A stretch of DNA of 64,000 nucleotides, from assembly GCF_018130385.1 (NCBI RefSeq), contig NZ_JAFCLU010000031.1, positions 1 through 64,000 of the forward strand, given 5' to 3'. This DNA is from Bradyrhizobium sp. AUGA SZCCT0283 (GTDB lineage: Bacteria > Pseudomonadota > Alphaproteobacteria > Rhizobiales > Xanthobacteraceae). A program made the translations under genes and the position numbers. The notes below the pieces were generated by a model. It ran no database searches and was not told the DNA's origin. It saw only the letters and a program-made list of their open reading frames with translations. Shown piece by piece: positions 18,851-27,754 of the stretch (position 1 is the stretch's first letter; every line of letters begins with the position of its first letter).

Positions 18851-19282
18851 GCCTCCATCCCAGCTTCGATGGCCGCTTTCTGGCCCATCGCGAAGGTGAC
18901 CGGGGTGCCGAGACTGTCATCGGACCTTTGCGGCCAAGTGGTGAGGCTGACCTGCTGGTAGCTGAATGACAGCATGTCGTGGCCACCGTTGGTGTCGTGA
19001 TAGGCGGTCAGGACCACGTCGCCGAGCCTGAGATCATAGAACGTCTGTCCATTGGACGAGACACCCTTGAGCTCGATCGACGGAATGTGCTTGCCGGTCG
19101 CGGCATCCTTGCGCAGCGCCGTCAGGCCGGAGTTGAGGTCAAGGTCGGCCGCCTCCGGTCGCTGCACTGAGGACCGCGCTTACGTCGAAGCTGTAGCCAA
19201 TGACGTCGAACGCGCCCTTGTTAGTGTCGCCGGTCGAATCACCAAAGAAGCCGTCGATCGCCAGATAATAAGTAAGGGCCAT
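18820..19282 (-). pseudogene. Hcp-family (type VI tube-like) protein, frameshifted
   Basis: ATG 19282 with AGGAG 8 nt upstream begins MALTYYLAIDGFFGDSTGD, followed by FDVIGYSFDVSAVLS; then the frame closes. The frame one base away continues with DLNSGLTALRKDAATGKH, IPSIELKGV and SYQQVSLTTWPQ. This order (LxIDGIxGES, then a CATGKHIPKV-like block) is that of Hcp1/DUF796 proteins, which form the tube of type VI secretion systems or occur as orphans. The shift lies near 19150-19165. There are no other secretion genes in the window, so even if intact it would be an orphan Hcp-like protein. Confidence 0.7.
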
Positions 19283-19629
19283 GGGATGCGCTCCTGACGC
19301 AACAATTTTCCCTAGAGCACTCGACGCCGTAGTTCGAGTGCAGCAATATTCGTTGTCTCGCCGACAAAAATTCGCCATTACGGGTCTTACATTCCGTAGA
19401 TCGTGATCGAAACCTAAGCGGATCGATGATTCCATCACAGCGCGACGGAGGCAAGAACAGTTTTTAGGGCTAATCCTGAGCATTGAGCAAATGGCAGCTT
19501 CCCGAACGATCTGGGCTCTCGTTTATTCTGCATCACCAATATGCGCTACCTGTGAAATGTTTCACACGCCGCCTGTTTGTGCCCTGCTATGATGTGCGTT
19601 CAAGTGCACAGGCCTTATAGGAGGGTAAC

Positions 19630-20610
19630 ATGTCTCGCCTCCAGTGTGCCGCTGCTTTGTCTTTCATCATTGCCGGAATAATCGACGTAACGGGCGCGCA
19701 GGCGGCAAGCGTCCGTGTCGGCGATGCCGTGCAGATCGTGCACGATGTCGCGGGCCGACAGTCCAGCGAACAAGCGTGGGGTTCGAAAGCCGAAGGCGAC
19801 GACGTCTACGAAAATGAATTCATCCGCACGGCGGTCGAGAGTCAGGCGCGCATTCTGCTCGTCGACCGGACGGCTCTCGCGGTCGGGCCAATCACCATGA
19901 TCCGGATCGATCGTCTGGTCTACAACCCCGATCAATCCGTCAAGGGTATCATCGTGAGCGCCGGCGAAGGCGCCGTGCGCTGGACCAGCGGCGACTCGAA
20001 CTCTTACTTGATCAAGACGCCGACCGCCAGCGTGACGCCGATAGGCACGGTGTTCGACTTGTTTGTCGATTGGCAGAGGACCTTTGTGATATTGAGACAA
20101 GGACGTGTCAACGTCTGCACCAACGACCTGCAGCCGACGTGCAAAATGCTCGTCAACGCCGGCGATGTGGTGCTGGTGACCGCAAATGGGCTGCAAGGAC
20201 CTGCGCGTGGCGCCCCCGAACCGGCAGACTTTGCGGACCGATGCCTGAGCGCGAGCGGTCGGAGCTGCGCCATAAATCTGACCTACAGTCCACCTGAGCC
20301 TCCGCAGCGAGAGCCGCCGGTCTCCAGGACAAGACGTGTCGACGTTCAACCGAGCCGACCGCGGCGAGTCGAAGAACGGCCGCGGATGGTCCAGGAGAGA
20401 TCGCGGGTAGTCGAAGAGCGACGGCCGATAGTCGAAGAACGAGTCGTGCCGCAGCGGCCAAGTTACTACCCTCGTCCGTACGACGCTCGAGCGACCTACA
20501 TCATCCGCCGGCCCTACGTGCTTTCTTATCCACGCCCGCGGCCAATATATACACCGGGATATATGCCCGTGCGCTGCGTCTTCTACTACGGCCGGAGGAT
20601 CTGCCGATAA
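19630..20610 (+). CDS. Secreted FecR-domain protein with Pro/Arg-rich tail
   Basis: A 326-aa protein. AGGAGG 6 nt before ATG 19630 supports the start. Residues 1-26 form a signal peptide (ends GAQA-AS). Residues about 27-190 are a FecR domain: RVGDAVQIVHDV, LLVDRTALAVGP, LIKTPTASVTPIGTVFDLF. Two cysteines in VCTNDLQPTC may form a disulphide. The last 110 residues are rich in Pro, Arg and Glu with repeats like RRVEERPRMVQERSRVVEER, ending YYGRRICR. FecR domains act in the periplasm; stand-alone ones like this are not linked to iron here, as no sigma factor or receptor gene is nearby. It runs convergently into the TIR-STAND gene, with 8 nt between the stops. Confidence 0.85.
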   Translation: MSRLQCAAALSFIIAGIIDVTGAQAASVRVGDAVQIVHDVAGRQSSEQAWGSKAEGDDVYENEFIRTAVESQARILLVDRTALAVGPITMIRIDRLVYNPDQSVKGIIVSAGEGAVRWTSGDSNSYLIKTPTASVTPIGTVFDLFVDWQRTFVILRQGRVNVCTNDLQPTCKMLVNAGDVVLVTANGLQGPARGAPEPADFADRCLSASGRSCAINLTYSPPEPPQREPPVSRTRRVDVQPSRPRRVEERPRMVQERSRVVEERRPIVEERVVPQRPSYYPRPYDARATYIIRRPYVLSYPRPRPIYTPGYMPVRCVFYYGRRICR

Positions 20611-20618
20611 CGCCGTCT

Positions 20619-23600
20619 CTATTTAGCAGGTTGGTAGGGCGGCCACTTCTTCTCCGCGATGCACCACGCCGGCGGCTCTGGTTCGAGGAAGGCCCGCCGT
20701 CGCTGGTCCACCGTGAGGCAGCGCGGCACCGTGCTCTTTGCCTGATTGACCAGCGCTTGCGTTGTCGGAAACACAGGCCAGATGCGGGCGGTACCGTCCT
20801 CGGACGCGGTGACAAGGCGTTCACCGTCGGCACTGAATGCGGCGTCCCACATCGGTGCCACTCCCTCCAACACCGCGACGGTTTTGCGCGCATCGGCGTC
20901 CCAAATGCGCGCGGTGTTATCAGCCGATGTCGTTGCAATCCTTCTGCCGTCCGGGCTGTAGGAGACGCCGAAAAGCGAGCCCTGATGACCCTCAAGCATC
21001 GCTAGAAGCCCACCGGTCTTCACATCCCACAGCCGAGGGGTGTTGTCGCCACCGACGGTCACTGCCTCCTCACCGTCCGGCCTGATGGCAATCTTGTGCG
21101 TTCCAGCCTCATGATCCTGGCCCATCTGCTTGCTCTGCGCGACCTCATTCCCCTGAGTGTCCCACGTACGAAACGTGTGGTCGGCACCCAACGTGACGAC
21201 GTGTTTGCCGTCGGCCGTGAATGCAACGGCGTGAATTTCTCCTTGGTGACCGACCAGACGCACCACGATCTCGCCTGTTTTTGCGTTCCACAAACGCGCC
21301 ATGTCGGCGGCCGTCGCAACCAGCAAGCCATCGGGGCTGAACACCGCGCTGCGGACCGGTCCATTGTGTTCTTTGAGGATCGCGAGTTCGTTGCCCGTTT
21401 GTGCGTCCGAAATGCGAGCCATGCCGTCGTAGGATCCGGTGACCACGCGTTTACCGTCGGGACTGAACATGACACTTGACACGCGCGCGTCGTGTTTGCG
21501 GAGTAGGGTACCCGGCATGCCTGTTTGAACGTTCCAGATGATGGCGGAGCCGTCGGCGGCGCCCGTCAAGACCAAATGTCCATTGTGGCTGAAGGCGACA
21601 GTCCGGAGTCCCTCACCGCCTCCCTTGAGGACCACACTCAATGTGTCGGCTTGCAGCTCGACATTCCACAACCGCGCGGTATTGTCGGCCGACGCGGTCA
21701 GAACCCGCGTCCCATCGGGGCTGAATACAGCAGTCCGCACCTGTCCCGTATGTCCCCTGAGAACCGCCTTCAGTTCGCCTGTTCGCGCGTCCCAAATCCG
21801 AGCGGTGCGGTCGTCAGATGCAGTCACCACGTTCCTGCCGTCGCGGCTGAACGTCGCGAAGCGCACGGGTTCGGTGTGCCCCGCAAGACGGCGGCTCACT
21901 TTTGGAGAAACGTAACCCCGTACAGCCCACCCCGCCGTCCCCACCTTCTCCCAGGTGCGGGCTGTCCCATCATCGGATGCCGTCACCACTTGCCGGCCGT
22001 CGTAACTTATGGCAACGCTCCACACGTCTGCGTCATGCGCTGAGAAAGTATCGATCGGCTCGTTCCTATCGAGAGCCCACAAACGCACGCTCTTGTCTGA
22101 GGAGGCTGTCATCAACAGGTATCGCAGGATGCCCGTGTCTGAGTCATCCTTCGCGAAGGTCGCCGAGCGGATTGGACCGGTGTGCCCCTCGAACACACGA
22201 ATGGATTGTCCAGTCGTGGCGTCCCACAGACGCGCTGTCCGGTCATCGGAGATCGTGAGGATGTTCTTACCGTCGGGCGTGAAGATGGCATCGCGCACGG
22301 GCCCGGTATGCTGGTCAAGGTTGTGGATCTGCTTGCCGCTGCTCGCCTCCCACACGCGCGCTGTGTTGTCGAAGGACGCGGTGGCCACCTGCCGACCGTC
22401 GGGACTGAACGCTGCCCTCAACACATTCTTGCTGTGCCCTTCAAGGATCGCGATCTCTCGGCCTGTTTCGACGTCCCACACACGCGCGGTGGTGTCGGGC
22501 GAGGTCGTGACCACGTATCGGCTGTCGGGGCTAAATTCGGCAGATCGCACCGGCCCCCGATGCCCGCGCAGCTCGAAAAGCGGCGCGCCAGTCTGGGCGT
22601 CCCATACACGTCCCGTGCCGTCGTCCGACACTGTCACCAGCCGCCTGCCATCCGGCGTGAACCGCGCGCTCCACAGCGGACCTGCATGCTCTTTCAATAC
22701 GACCGTCTCCCGAAGAGCATGATAGGCTTTGAACAGCGCCTCATCCGCCTCCGGTACGGGGGGCCGCTGCTTGTTGCTCTGTGTGTCCGGCAGCGCTTCG
22801 AGCGCGAGAAGCATCGCCGTTGCTGCATCGCCGTCGCCGGTAGCCTGGTTCGCGCGATCGGCGAGCAAACGGGACTGCATGACCTGTAGCTCGCCGATCT
22901 TGACCCGCATTTCATCATTGGCCTTAAGGAGCGCCTGGCGGGCCTGACCACTTTGCTTCAGGGCACTATTTGCGACGAACGCCGCCGATGCGGCCCCGAT
23001 CGCAAAGACGACCAACGCAGCGACGGCTGCGTATTTTACGAACGTTGTCCTTGTGTGGGCACGGCTGCTTGCGGCGACGAAATCACGCTCGGCGCCGGAC
23101 AGCCAATCGGGCTGGCGCGCGGCCAGCGCGGCAAATTCCGCTAGTTCCGCGCCAGCGGCGAGATGCTCTGCCGCGCGCGATCCGCTCGAAACCCACCGAC
23201 GCGTCTTGTCCATCAGGCCGTCGAGGACGCGCATGTCCGCGGCGGCCTGCTGCAACGCATTCTGCAGCCATGGCCATTGCGTGATCAATGCCTCGTGGGC
23301 GACCTCGATCGAGGCCTCGCTGGCGAGCAGGAGACGTCCGCAGTCCTCGCTCGCTAGCTTCGCAGCGAGCGCGTGGCGCCGCGCATCGAAATCGGCCAGA
23401 TCGGCGAGGCGCCGCGTCGCGCCGCCGGTCTCGCCGAGACGCACCAACCGGACGAACACGGCTGCGAGGAGCTCACGCTCGTCCGCGTTAAGACGATGCT
23501 TCCGAACGCTCTCGGCCTCATGTGCTAAAGCGCCGGCGACACCGCCCACTTGAGAATAGGCGACAAGCAGGCCGACGCCGTCGGCCTTGTGCATCTGCCA

Positions 23601-24863
23601 CATTGCGTAGAGCGCCATCTGCACCAGCGCAAGATCGCCAGGGCGATCGCTGATGTCGCGCCGGATCGAGGCGATTACTGCGTCCTGTTCAACAACGTGC
23701 GTATGGCCCGCCAGAGCAAGGGGCTTGCGGACCGCTTCGGCAATTCCTTCGTTGGTAATACGCCGAAGTCGCAATACGGCGTCATAATTGTCGCGCGTCA
23801 AATGCTCGAACAGGTTCGCTAGTGGTCGGCACAGGTTGAAATGGTCGGCCCGTAGCGTCAGAACGATCCTGAATCTGCCACCGCCGGCGAGCGCTATGAG
23901 AAAATCGACGAACGGTGCGCGCACGGTCTCCATGGTCTCGGTCAGCAACTCCTCGAACTGGTCGACGACCAGCAATGTTTCCGTCTTGCCGACCGGCAGA
24001 TCGCAGCGGATCGCATACGCGGTCTCGCTTGGGTCCTCGAGATCGACCCGCTTGCGCAAACCAGCGCACTCGTCTGCCGAGCGGCCGAGCCGCTCCGCCG
24101 CTTCTGTCACAGCTCGCTTCAAGCCCTCGATCGGATCGCGGCCGGGACGCATGACGACAACGTGCCAGAGCCGGTCATCGGGCTCGCGGCCCGCCATGTC
24201 GGAGAGCTTACCGCCGCGGAACGCCGGGATAAGCCCGGCCTGGACGAGCGAGGACTTGCCCGCGCCGCTATCCGCGACGACCGCGATCAGCCGGTGCGAC
24301 TTAAGCTTGTCGACAATCTTGGTAATCTCCTCGTTGCGGCCGAAGAAGCGATCCGCATCCGCCTCCGTCATCGACTTTAGTCCGACGAAGGGATTTTCGA
24401 GAGCGACGGCTTTTTCGCTGGGCGAGCGGCCGAGCACGGCGCGCAGCAGCTTGGAAAATTCCTCGGGGTTGTTGAGCGGGTCGTGAACTCCGTGGTACTG
24501 CTGCGCAAACGGAGGGAGCGCGGCGGCTCCCCCGCATTCTTTGGAAAGGATGGGGATGAACGGATAGTCCGTCGTGCCGGTCGCGCGCGACAGCGCAAGC
24601 CGCACCTCCGAATCGACCCAATTCACGACGCCTTTGGCGCCGATATGGACTGCGAAGGCCGTTGTTTTCTTGCTGATCGCGTTTTCGACCTGAGCCTGCC
24701 AGCCGATTCCGGCACTCAGGTCGTCCTTATCTAGCCATATCAACAGCCCAGCCGCACGAGCATCGGGACTATCGAGAAGGCGACGTTTCAGTTCGCGCGC
24801 GGCATCACTGTCGGCGCCTGAATGGCTTAGAAACAGACAGGGAGGGGTATTCGCTGTTACCAT
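20619..24863 (-). CDS. TIR - STAND ATPase (nSTAND1-like) - membrane helix - 15 WD40 repeats
   Basis: A 1414-aa protein. Residues about 8-110 are a TIR domain (CLFLSHSGAD, GLLIWLDKDDL, VDSEVRLALSRA). About 165-500 is a STAND NTPase: FFGRNEEI, Walker A ADSGAGKSSL and the hallmark VVDQFEELLTE. After a winged-helix-like part comes a hydrophobic helix (VKYAAVAALVVFAIGAASA), then 15 WD40 repeats I can count, ending near residue 1385, enough for two propellers. Proteins of this make-up sense a trigger through the WD40 part, and the STAND part oligomerises to activate the effector. In the TIR domain the residue aligning with the catalytic Glu of NADase TIRs seems to be Gly (SAGIGWQAQVENAI), so NAD cleavage is doubtful. 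ATG 24863 has only weak GAGG upstream. The frame is fully open. Confidence 0.88.
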   Translation of the reverse strand: MVTANTPPCLFLSHSGADSDAARELKRRLLDSPDARAAGLLIWLDKDDLSAGIGWQAQVENAISKKTTAFAVHIGAKGVVNWVDSEVRLALSRATGTTDYPFIPILSKECGGAAALPPFAQQYHGVHDPLNNPEEFSKLLRAVLGRSPSEKAVALENPFVGLKSMTEADADRFFGRNEEITKIVDKLKSHRLIAVVADSGAGKSSLVQAGLIPAFRGGKLSDMAGREPDDRLWHVVVMRPGRDPIEGLKRAVTEAAERLGRSADECAGLRKRVDLEDPSETAYAIRCDLPVGKTETLLVVDQFEELLTETMETVRAPFVDFLIALAGGGRFRIVLTLRADHFNLCRPLANLFEHLTRDNYDAVLRLRRITNEGIAEAVRKPLALAGHTHVVEQDAVIASIRRDISDRPGDLALVQMALYAMWQMHKADGVGLLVAYSQVGGVAGALAHEAESVRKHRLNADERELLAAVFVRLVRLGETGGATRRLADLADFDARRHALAAKLASEDCGRLLLASEASIEVAHEALITQWPWLQNALQQAAADMRVLDGLMDKTRRWVSSGSRAAEHLAAGAELAEFAALAARQPDWLSGAERDFVAASSRAHTRTTFVKYAAVAALVVFAIGAASAAFVANSALKQSGQARQALLKANDEMRVKIGELQVMQSRLLADRANQATGDGDAATAMLLALEALPDTQSNKQRPPVPEADEALFKAYHALRETVVLKEHAGPLWSARFTPDGRRLVTVSDDGTGRVWDAQTGAPLFELRGHRGPVRSAEFSPDSRYVVTTSPDTTARVWDVETGREIAILEGHSKNVLRAAFSPDGRQVATASFDNTARVWEASSGKQIHNLDQHTGPVRDAIFTPDGKNILTISDDRTARLWDATTGQSIRVFEGHTGPIRSATFAKDDSDTGILRYLLMTASSDKSVRLWALDRNEPIDTFSAHDADVWSVAISYDGRQVVTASDDGTARTWEKVGTAGWAVRGYVSPKVSRRLAGHTEPVRFATFSRDGRNVVTASDDRTARIWDARTGELKAVLRGHTGQVRTAVFSPDGTRVLTASADNTARLWNVELQADTLSVVLKGGGEGLRTVAFSHNGHLVLTGAADGSAIIWNVQTGMPGTLLRKHDARVSSVMFSPDGKRVVTGSYDGMARISDAQTGNELAILKEHNGPVRSAVFSPDGLLVATAADMARLWNAKTGEIVVRLVGHQGEIHAVAFTADGKHVVTLGADHTFRTWDTQGNEVAQSKQMGQDHEAGTHKIAIRPDGEEAVTVGGDNTPRLWDVKTGGLLAMLEGHQGSLFGVSYSPDGRRIATTSADNTARIWDADARKTVAVLEGVAPMWDAAFSADGERLVTASEDGTARIWPVFPTTQALVNQAKSTVPRCLTVDQRRRAFLEPEPPAWCIAEKKWPPYQPAK

Positions 24864-25264
24864 GACCCAGCCTCGTCACTAGATATTGGAGCTTTTCAGG
24901 GGTCAGAGGCAAGGCCATTGCCGTATCAGAGGGGCTCTTAAGGCGCGCAATCCCATATGCCGGCCTGCGGCAACGAACGAAGCGATTATAGCAAGTGGTG
25001 CGGGGAACATAGGTCTCCGGCAGATCGCGCCAGCGAGCACCTGAGCGCGAAACCCAAAAGATAGCGTTCAGGACGCGCCGATCATCAACACAGGGAATCC
25101 CGGGAGTTCATACTGCATGATTAGAGGCTCCGATTGGACGCTTGAATCATGTCCAAACCGACGCCTCCAACCGGACAACCGGCATTTCCGAGATTACCCC
25201 TAACCGGACATAACGCGGACACTGTAGACGAGAATTACCAGACCCGACCTCATTGCCACGTGGT
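24864..25264. other. Intergenic region between the two TIR genes
   Basis: About 400 nt with no convincing gene. Short near-direct repeats (ACCGGACAACC and ACCGGACATAA at 25170-25210) are visible. It should contain the terminator of the upstream TIR-FGE gene and the promoter of the TIR-STAND gene, but I could not mark either. Confidence 0.4.
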
Positions 25265-26914
25265 TTACGGGCGATGATTTAATGTTCTGGCCAAACGAAA
25301 GCCGACCCAGTTGTCCCGGACATCTGGGGTGATAAGGAAGCGGCTTCCGGATCGGACGCCCGATGGATTGCCGATCCAGGAACCGCCGCGCACGACACGG
25401 TTGGTGCAATCTCCGTATGTGACGGCGGAGCCATCGACCGGCGCGCTTGCGTAGCTGTCCCTGAAGCAGTCCTGCACCCACTCCCACACGTTTCCGTGCA
25501 TGTCGTGGATGCCGAAGACGTTGTGCTTGAAAGATCCAACGACAGCCGTGTTGACATGTCCGTCCGAGCAATTCGCAACTGTCCACTCCTTGTTCTTCTC
25601 TTTGGCGGTCAGGTCGGCAACGTTGCCGTAGGTGCAGAGGTCTTTCTCGTCATTGCCGAAGTGAAACCGCGTCGTGCTTCCAGCCCGCGCCGCGTATTCC
25701 CATTCAGCCTCGGTCAGCAACTGATAAGTCTTGCCGGTCCTGCGCGACAGCCAGGGCAAGTATTCCTTGGTGATGTCGTCCCAGGACACGTTAATCACCG
25801 GGCGCTTGCCGCGGCCCCAGCCCTCATCGTCGGGATTCTGCTTGCAGCCGCCGTCAGCCACGCACGCGTCCCACTCGGCGAACGTCACCTCGTATTTGCC
25901 CACCGCAACCGGCCGCGCAATGGTGACCTTGCGTTGAGGGCCCTCGATGTCGTCGTGGCCCAATTCCCTCACCGGCGAGCCCATCATGAAGCTGCCCGCC
26001 GGCACCACCACCATCTCGGGGCACGTAGTGCACGGCTTGCCGTCGGTCAGCTGGTCGAGGAAGCTCTGGCCCGAACCCGGCTCCACGGTCAGGGCGGGGT
26101 CGCTTCGTGCGGCATCCTCTTCTCGGCCCTTTGGCTCCACACCGGTCCCCTTGTCGCTCTCAGCTTTGTTCCTCCCTGCCGGGTCAGCCTGCACCTTCCC
26201 GTTCAAGCCTTCGCTTGATGCCGTCTTGGCGGGGCGCGACGGCCAAAGCCTAAGGACGCCCGCCTGATCAGCGGCTACCCAGGCGAATACAAGGGCTCCC
26301 ATTGCCGCCCCAAGCCAGACAAACCCTACCGACCGCACGGCCAGCCGCAATTGTTTGCCAGCTTGCGCGTGAGTGGTCGTCGAATCCGCAACGCCGCCTT
26401 CAGCACTGTCGCGATCCACGCGGGAGGGCGCAGCCGGGTCAGTTTTTTGTGGTGACTGCAGGCCCTTCAACCCGCGAATAAGCCTCTCCATGTCATCGAG
26501 GAAGGAGGCATGTCGGACGTCGACCCCGTTCCGCAGAGCCAGCTCTTTGAGGCCATCCGGGAGACGGTCCGCCTTCGGAACCCGAGTACCCTCCAACAGG
26601 ATCGGAATAACGGGGATTCCGCGCAACAGCGCGGTCTCGATCTCGATGCGCACGAAATCATTGAGGTTATCCAGGCGGCGATTACCATTCTCATCGCGGG
26701 CGTCAAGCCAGCCCGGGCCGATGATTGCCAAGAGCGCGTCGCACTTGGCGATCTCCTCGCCGAGCACCTTCACGAAGTTGACGCCGAGCGGAACGGAGTC
26801 AACATCCATGAACAACAAATTGCGACCGAACTCCCGTTCCAGTCGGTCGTGCACCCGGCCAGCATGGCCAGCGCTGTCGTCGCGACGATAAGAAATGAAA
26901 ACCTTGGGGGCCAT
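25265..26914 (-). CDS. TIR domain - membrane helix - FGE-sulfatase (SUMF1) domain protein
   Basis: A 549-aa protein; GGAGGGG lies just before ATG 26914. Residues 4-140 form a TIR domain (KVFISYRRDDSAGHAGRVHD, LLFMDVDSVPLGVNF, LLAIIGPGWLD). One membrane span follows at about 205-225 (GFVWLGAAMGALVFAWVA), then a charged linker. Residues about 285-545 form an FGE-sulfatase domain: MVVVPAGSFMMGSP, KYEVTFAEWDACV, RPVINVSWDDI, LLTEAEWEYAARAGS, HGNVWEWVQDC, RVVRGGSWIGN and the closing NWVGFRLAR. This domain is found in formylglycine-generating enzymes and many proteins of other function. In the TIR domain GVNF stands where catalytic members usually have a Glu, so it may be a binding rather than an NADase TIR. 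Topology predicts TIR inside, FGE outside. It lies upstream of the TIR-STAND gene on the same strand. Confidence 0.88.
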   Translation of the reverse strand: MAPKVFISYRRDDSAGHAGRVHDRLEREFGRNLLFMDVDSVPLGVNFVKVLGEEIAKCDALLAIIGPGWLDARDENGNRRLDNLNDFVRIEIETALLRGIPVIPILLEGTRVPKADRLPDGLKELALRNGVDVRHASFLDDMERLIRGLKGLQSPQKTDPAAPSRVDRDSAEGGVADSTTTHAQAGKQLRLAVRSVGFVWLGAAMGALVFAWVAADQAGVLRLWPSRPAKTASSEGLNGKVQADPAGRNKAESDKGTGVEPKGREEDAARSDPALTVEPGSGQSFLDQLTDGKPCTTCPEMVVVPAGSFMMGSPVRELGHDDIEGPQRKVTIARPVAVGKYEVTFAEWDACVADGGCKQNPDDEGWGRGKRPVINVSWDDITKEYLPWLSRRTGKTYQLLTEAEWEYAARAGSTTRFHFGNDEKDLCTYGNVADLTAKEKNKEWTVANCSDGHVNTAVVGSFKHNVFGIHDMHGNVWEWVQDCFRDSYASAPVDGSAVTYGDCTNRVVRGGSWIGNPSGVRSGSRFLITPDVRDNWVGFRLARTLNHRP

Positions 26915-27228
26915 AGCCCCTCCACGTCACGGTCGTTCCGTCAGCCAACGCCACTATAGTCATTATAGAATGACTTTGTTGAAGCAGCCATTGCAGATTG
27001 AGCAGTTAGTTGCCCCTGCCTTGGACCAAGTTCCGAATAGCCGATCCAGTTGGCAGAGTCGAATTGCACTTTCCTCGACTGTGTTATGGCGAATAATATT
27101 GAGAACGACTGCGCTGCTAAGCCACCAGCACGTCTGTAGTGTTTTGTGCGTGTTCACCGCGATGAAAGCCCAGCGTCACATCGCGACGAGTACGAGCGAA
27201 TACACAGATGCTTCCCTCGCCGAGAAAT
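26915..27228. other. Intergenic region, nothing seen
   Basis: About 310 nt between two minus-strand genes, with AT-richer composition near 26960-27130. No gene, hairpin or repeat stood out. Confidence 0.4.
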
Positions 27229-27666
27229 TTACGCTTGTGCTGCGGCTAGTGGCTTCTTGGCAAGCGCCAGTTGCAGCGCGGCGTGAGTGGTATCACCAGC
27301 CCAGCCATCGGCCACAAGGTCGTGGACTTTTTGGAACAGCAGGACGGCATCTTTCGTCATTGGACCGTACTCGCCATCGACATCGAGCGGCGGGGTGGCA
27401 CCGAGGACGTTCAGCGCGGTCTGAAGCCACTTTATCCTGACGGGATCAAACATCGTCGAGGCGGCTGCCGCCGGCGCAAATTTTTCATTAATGTCTGGAA
27501 ATTTTTCTTTACCGATTTCCTTCAATAAGGGCAGGAGATCACCCGCGTTTTCCTCCACGGCCTTAACGATCGGCGTTCCAATTCGCATCGCTTCCTGAAT
27601 TTGTGGCGCGACGTTAATCGCTCGGAACACGATTGGTAATAGTTTGATAAGCAGGGCCATTTCCAT
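27229..27666 (-). CDS. Peptidoglycan-binding domain protein
   Basis: A 145-aa protein; GGAGG 5 nt before ATG 27666. The N-terminal 60 residues are helical and amphipathic (MALLIKLLPIVFRAINVAPQ). Residues about 70-130 are a PG_binding_1 domain: KWLQTALNVLGA, LDVDGEYGPMTKDAVLLFQK, DGWAGDTTHAAL. No classical signal peptide is seen, although the N-terminal helix could insert in a membrane. The gene lies 88 nt after the GH19-type lysin on the same strand, so the two may form an operon. Confidence 0.78.
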   Translation of the reverse strand: MEMALLIKLLPIVFRAINVAPQIQEAMRIGTPIVKAVEENAGDLLPLLKEIGKEKFPDINEKFAPAAAASTMFDPVRIKWLQTALNVLGATPPLDVDGEYGPMTKDAVLLFQKVHDLVADGWAGDTTHAALQLALAKKPLAAAQA

Positions 27667-27754
27667 GGGATCCTCCGTTGGTCAGGAATTGGAGTTGCAC
27701 CGCAGACGGCGGCCTCATCGTTGCACTGTTACAGGCTGTGTAATTACTTCGTGT

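Noticed and set aside
20650..22700. Repetitive DNA within the TIR-STAND gene, considered as a CRISPR or tandem array
   Set aside because: The period of about 126 nt matches WD40 protein repeats and the DNA copies are not identical; there are no spacers. No CRISPR array was seen anywhere in the window.
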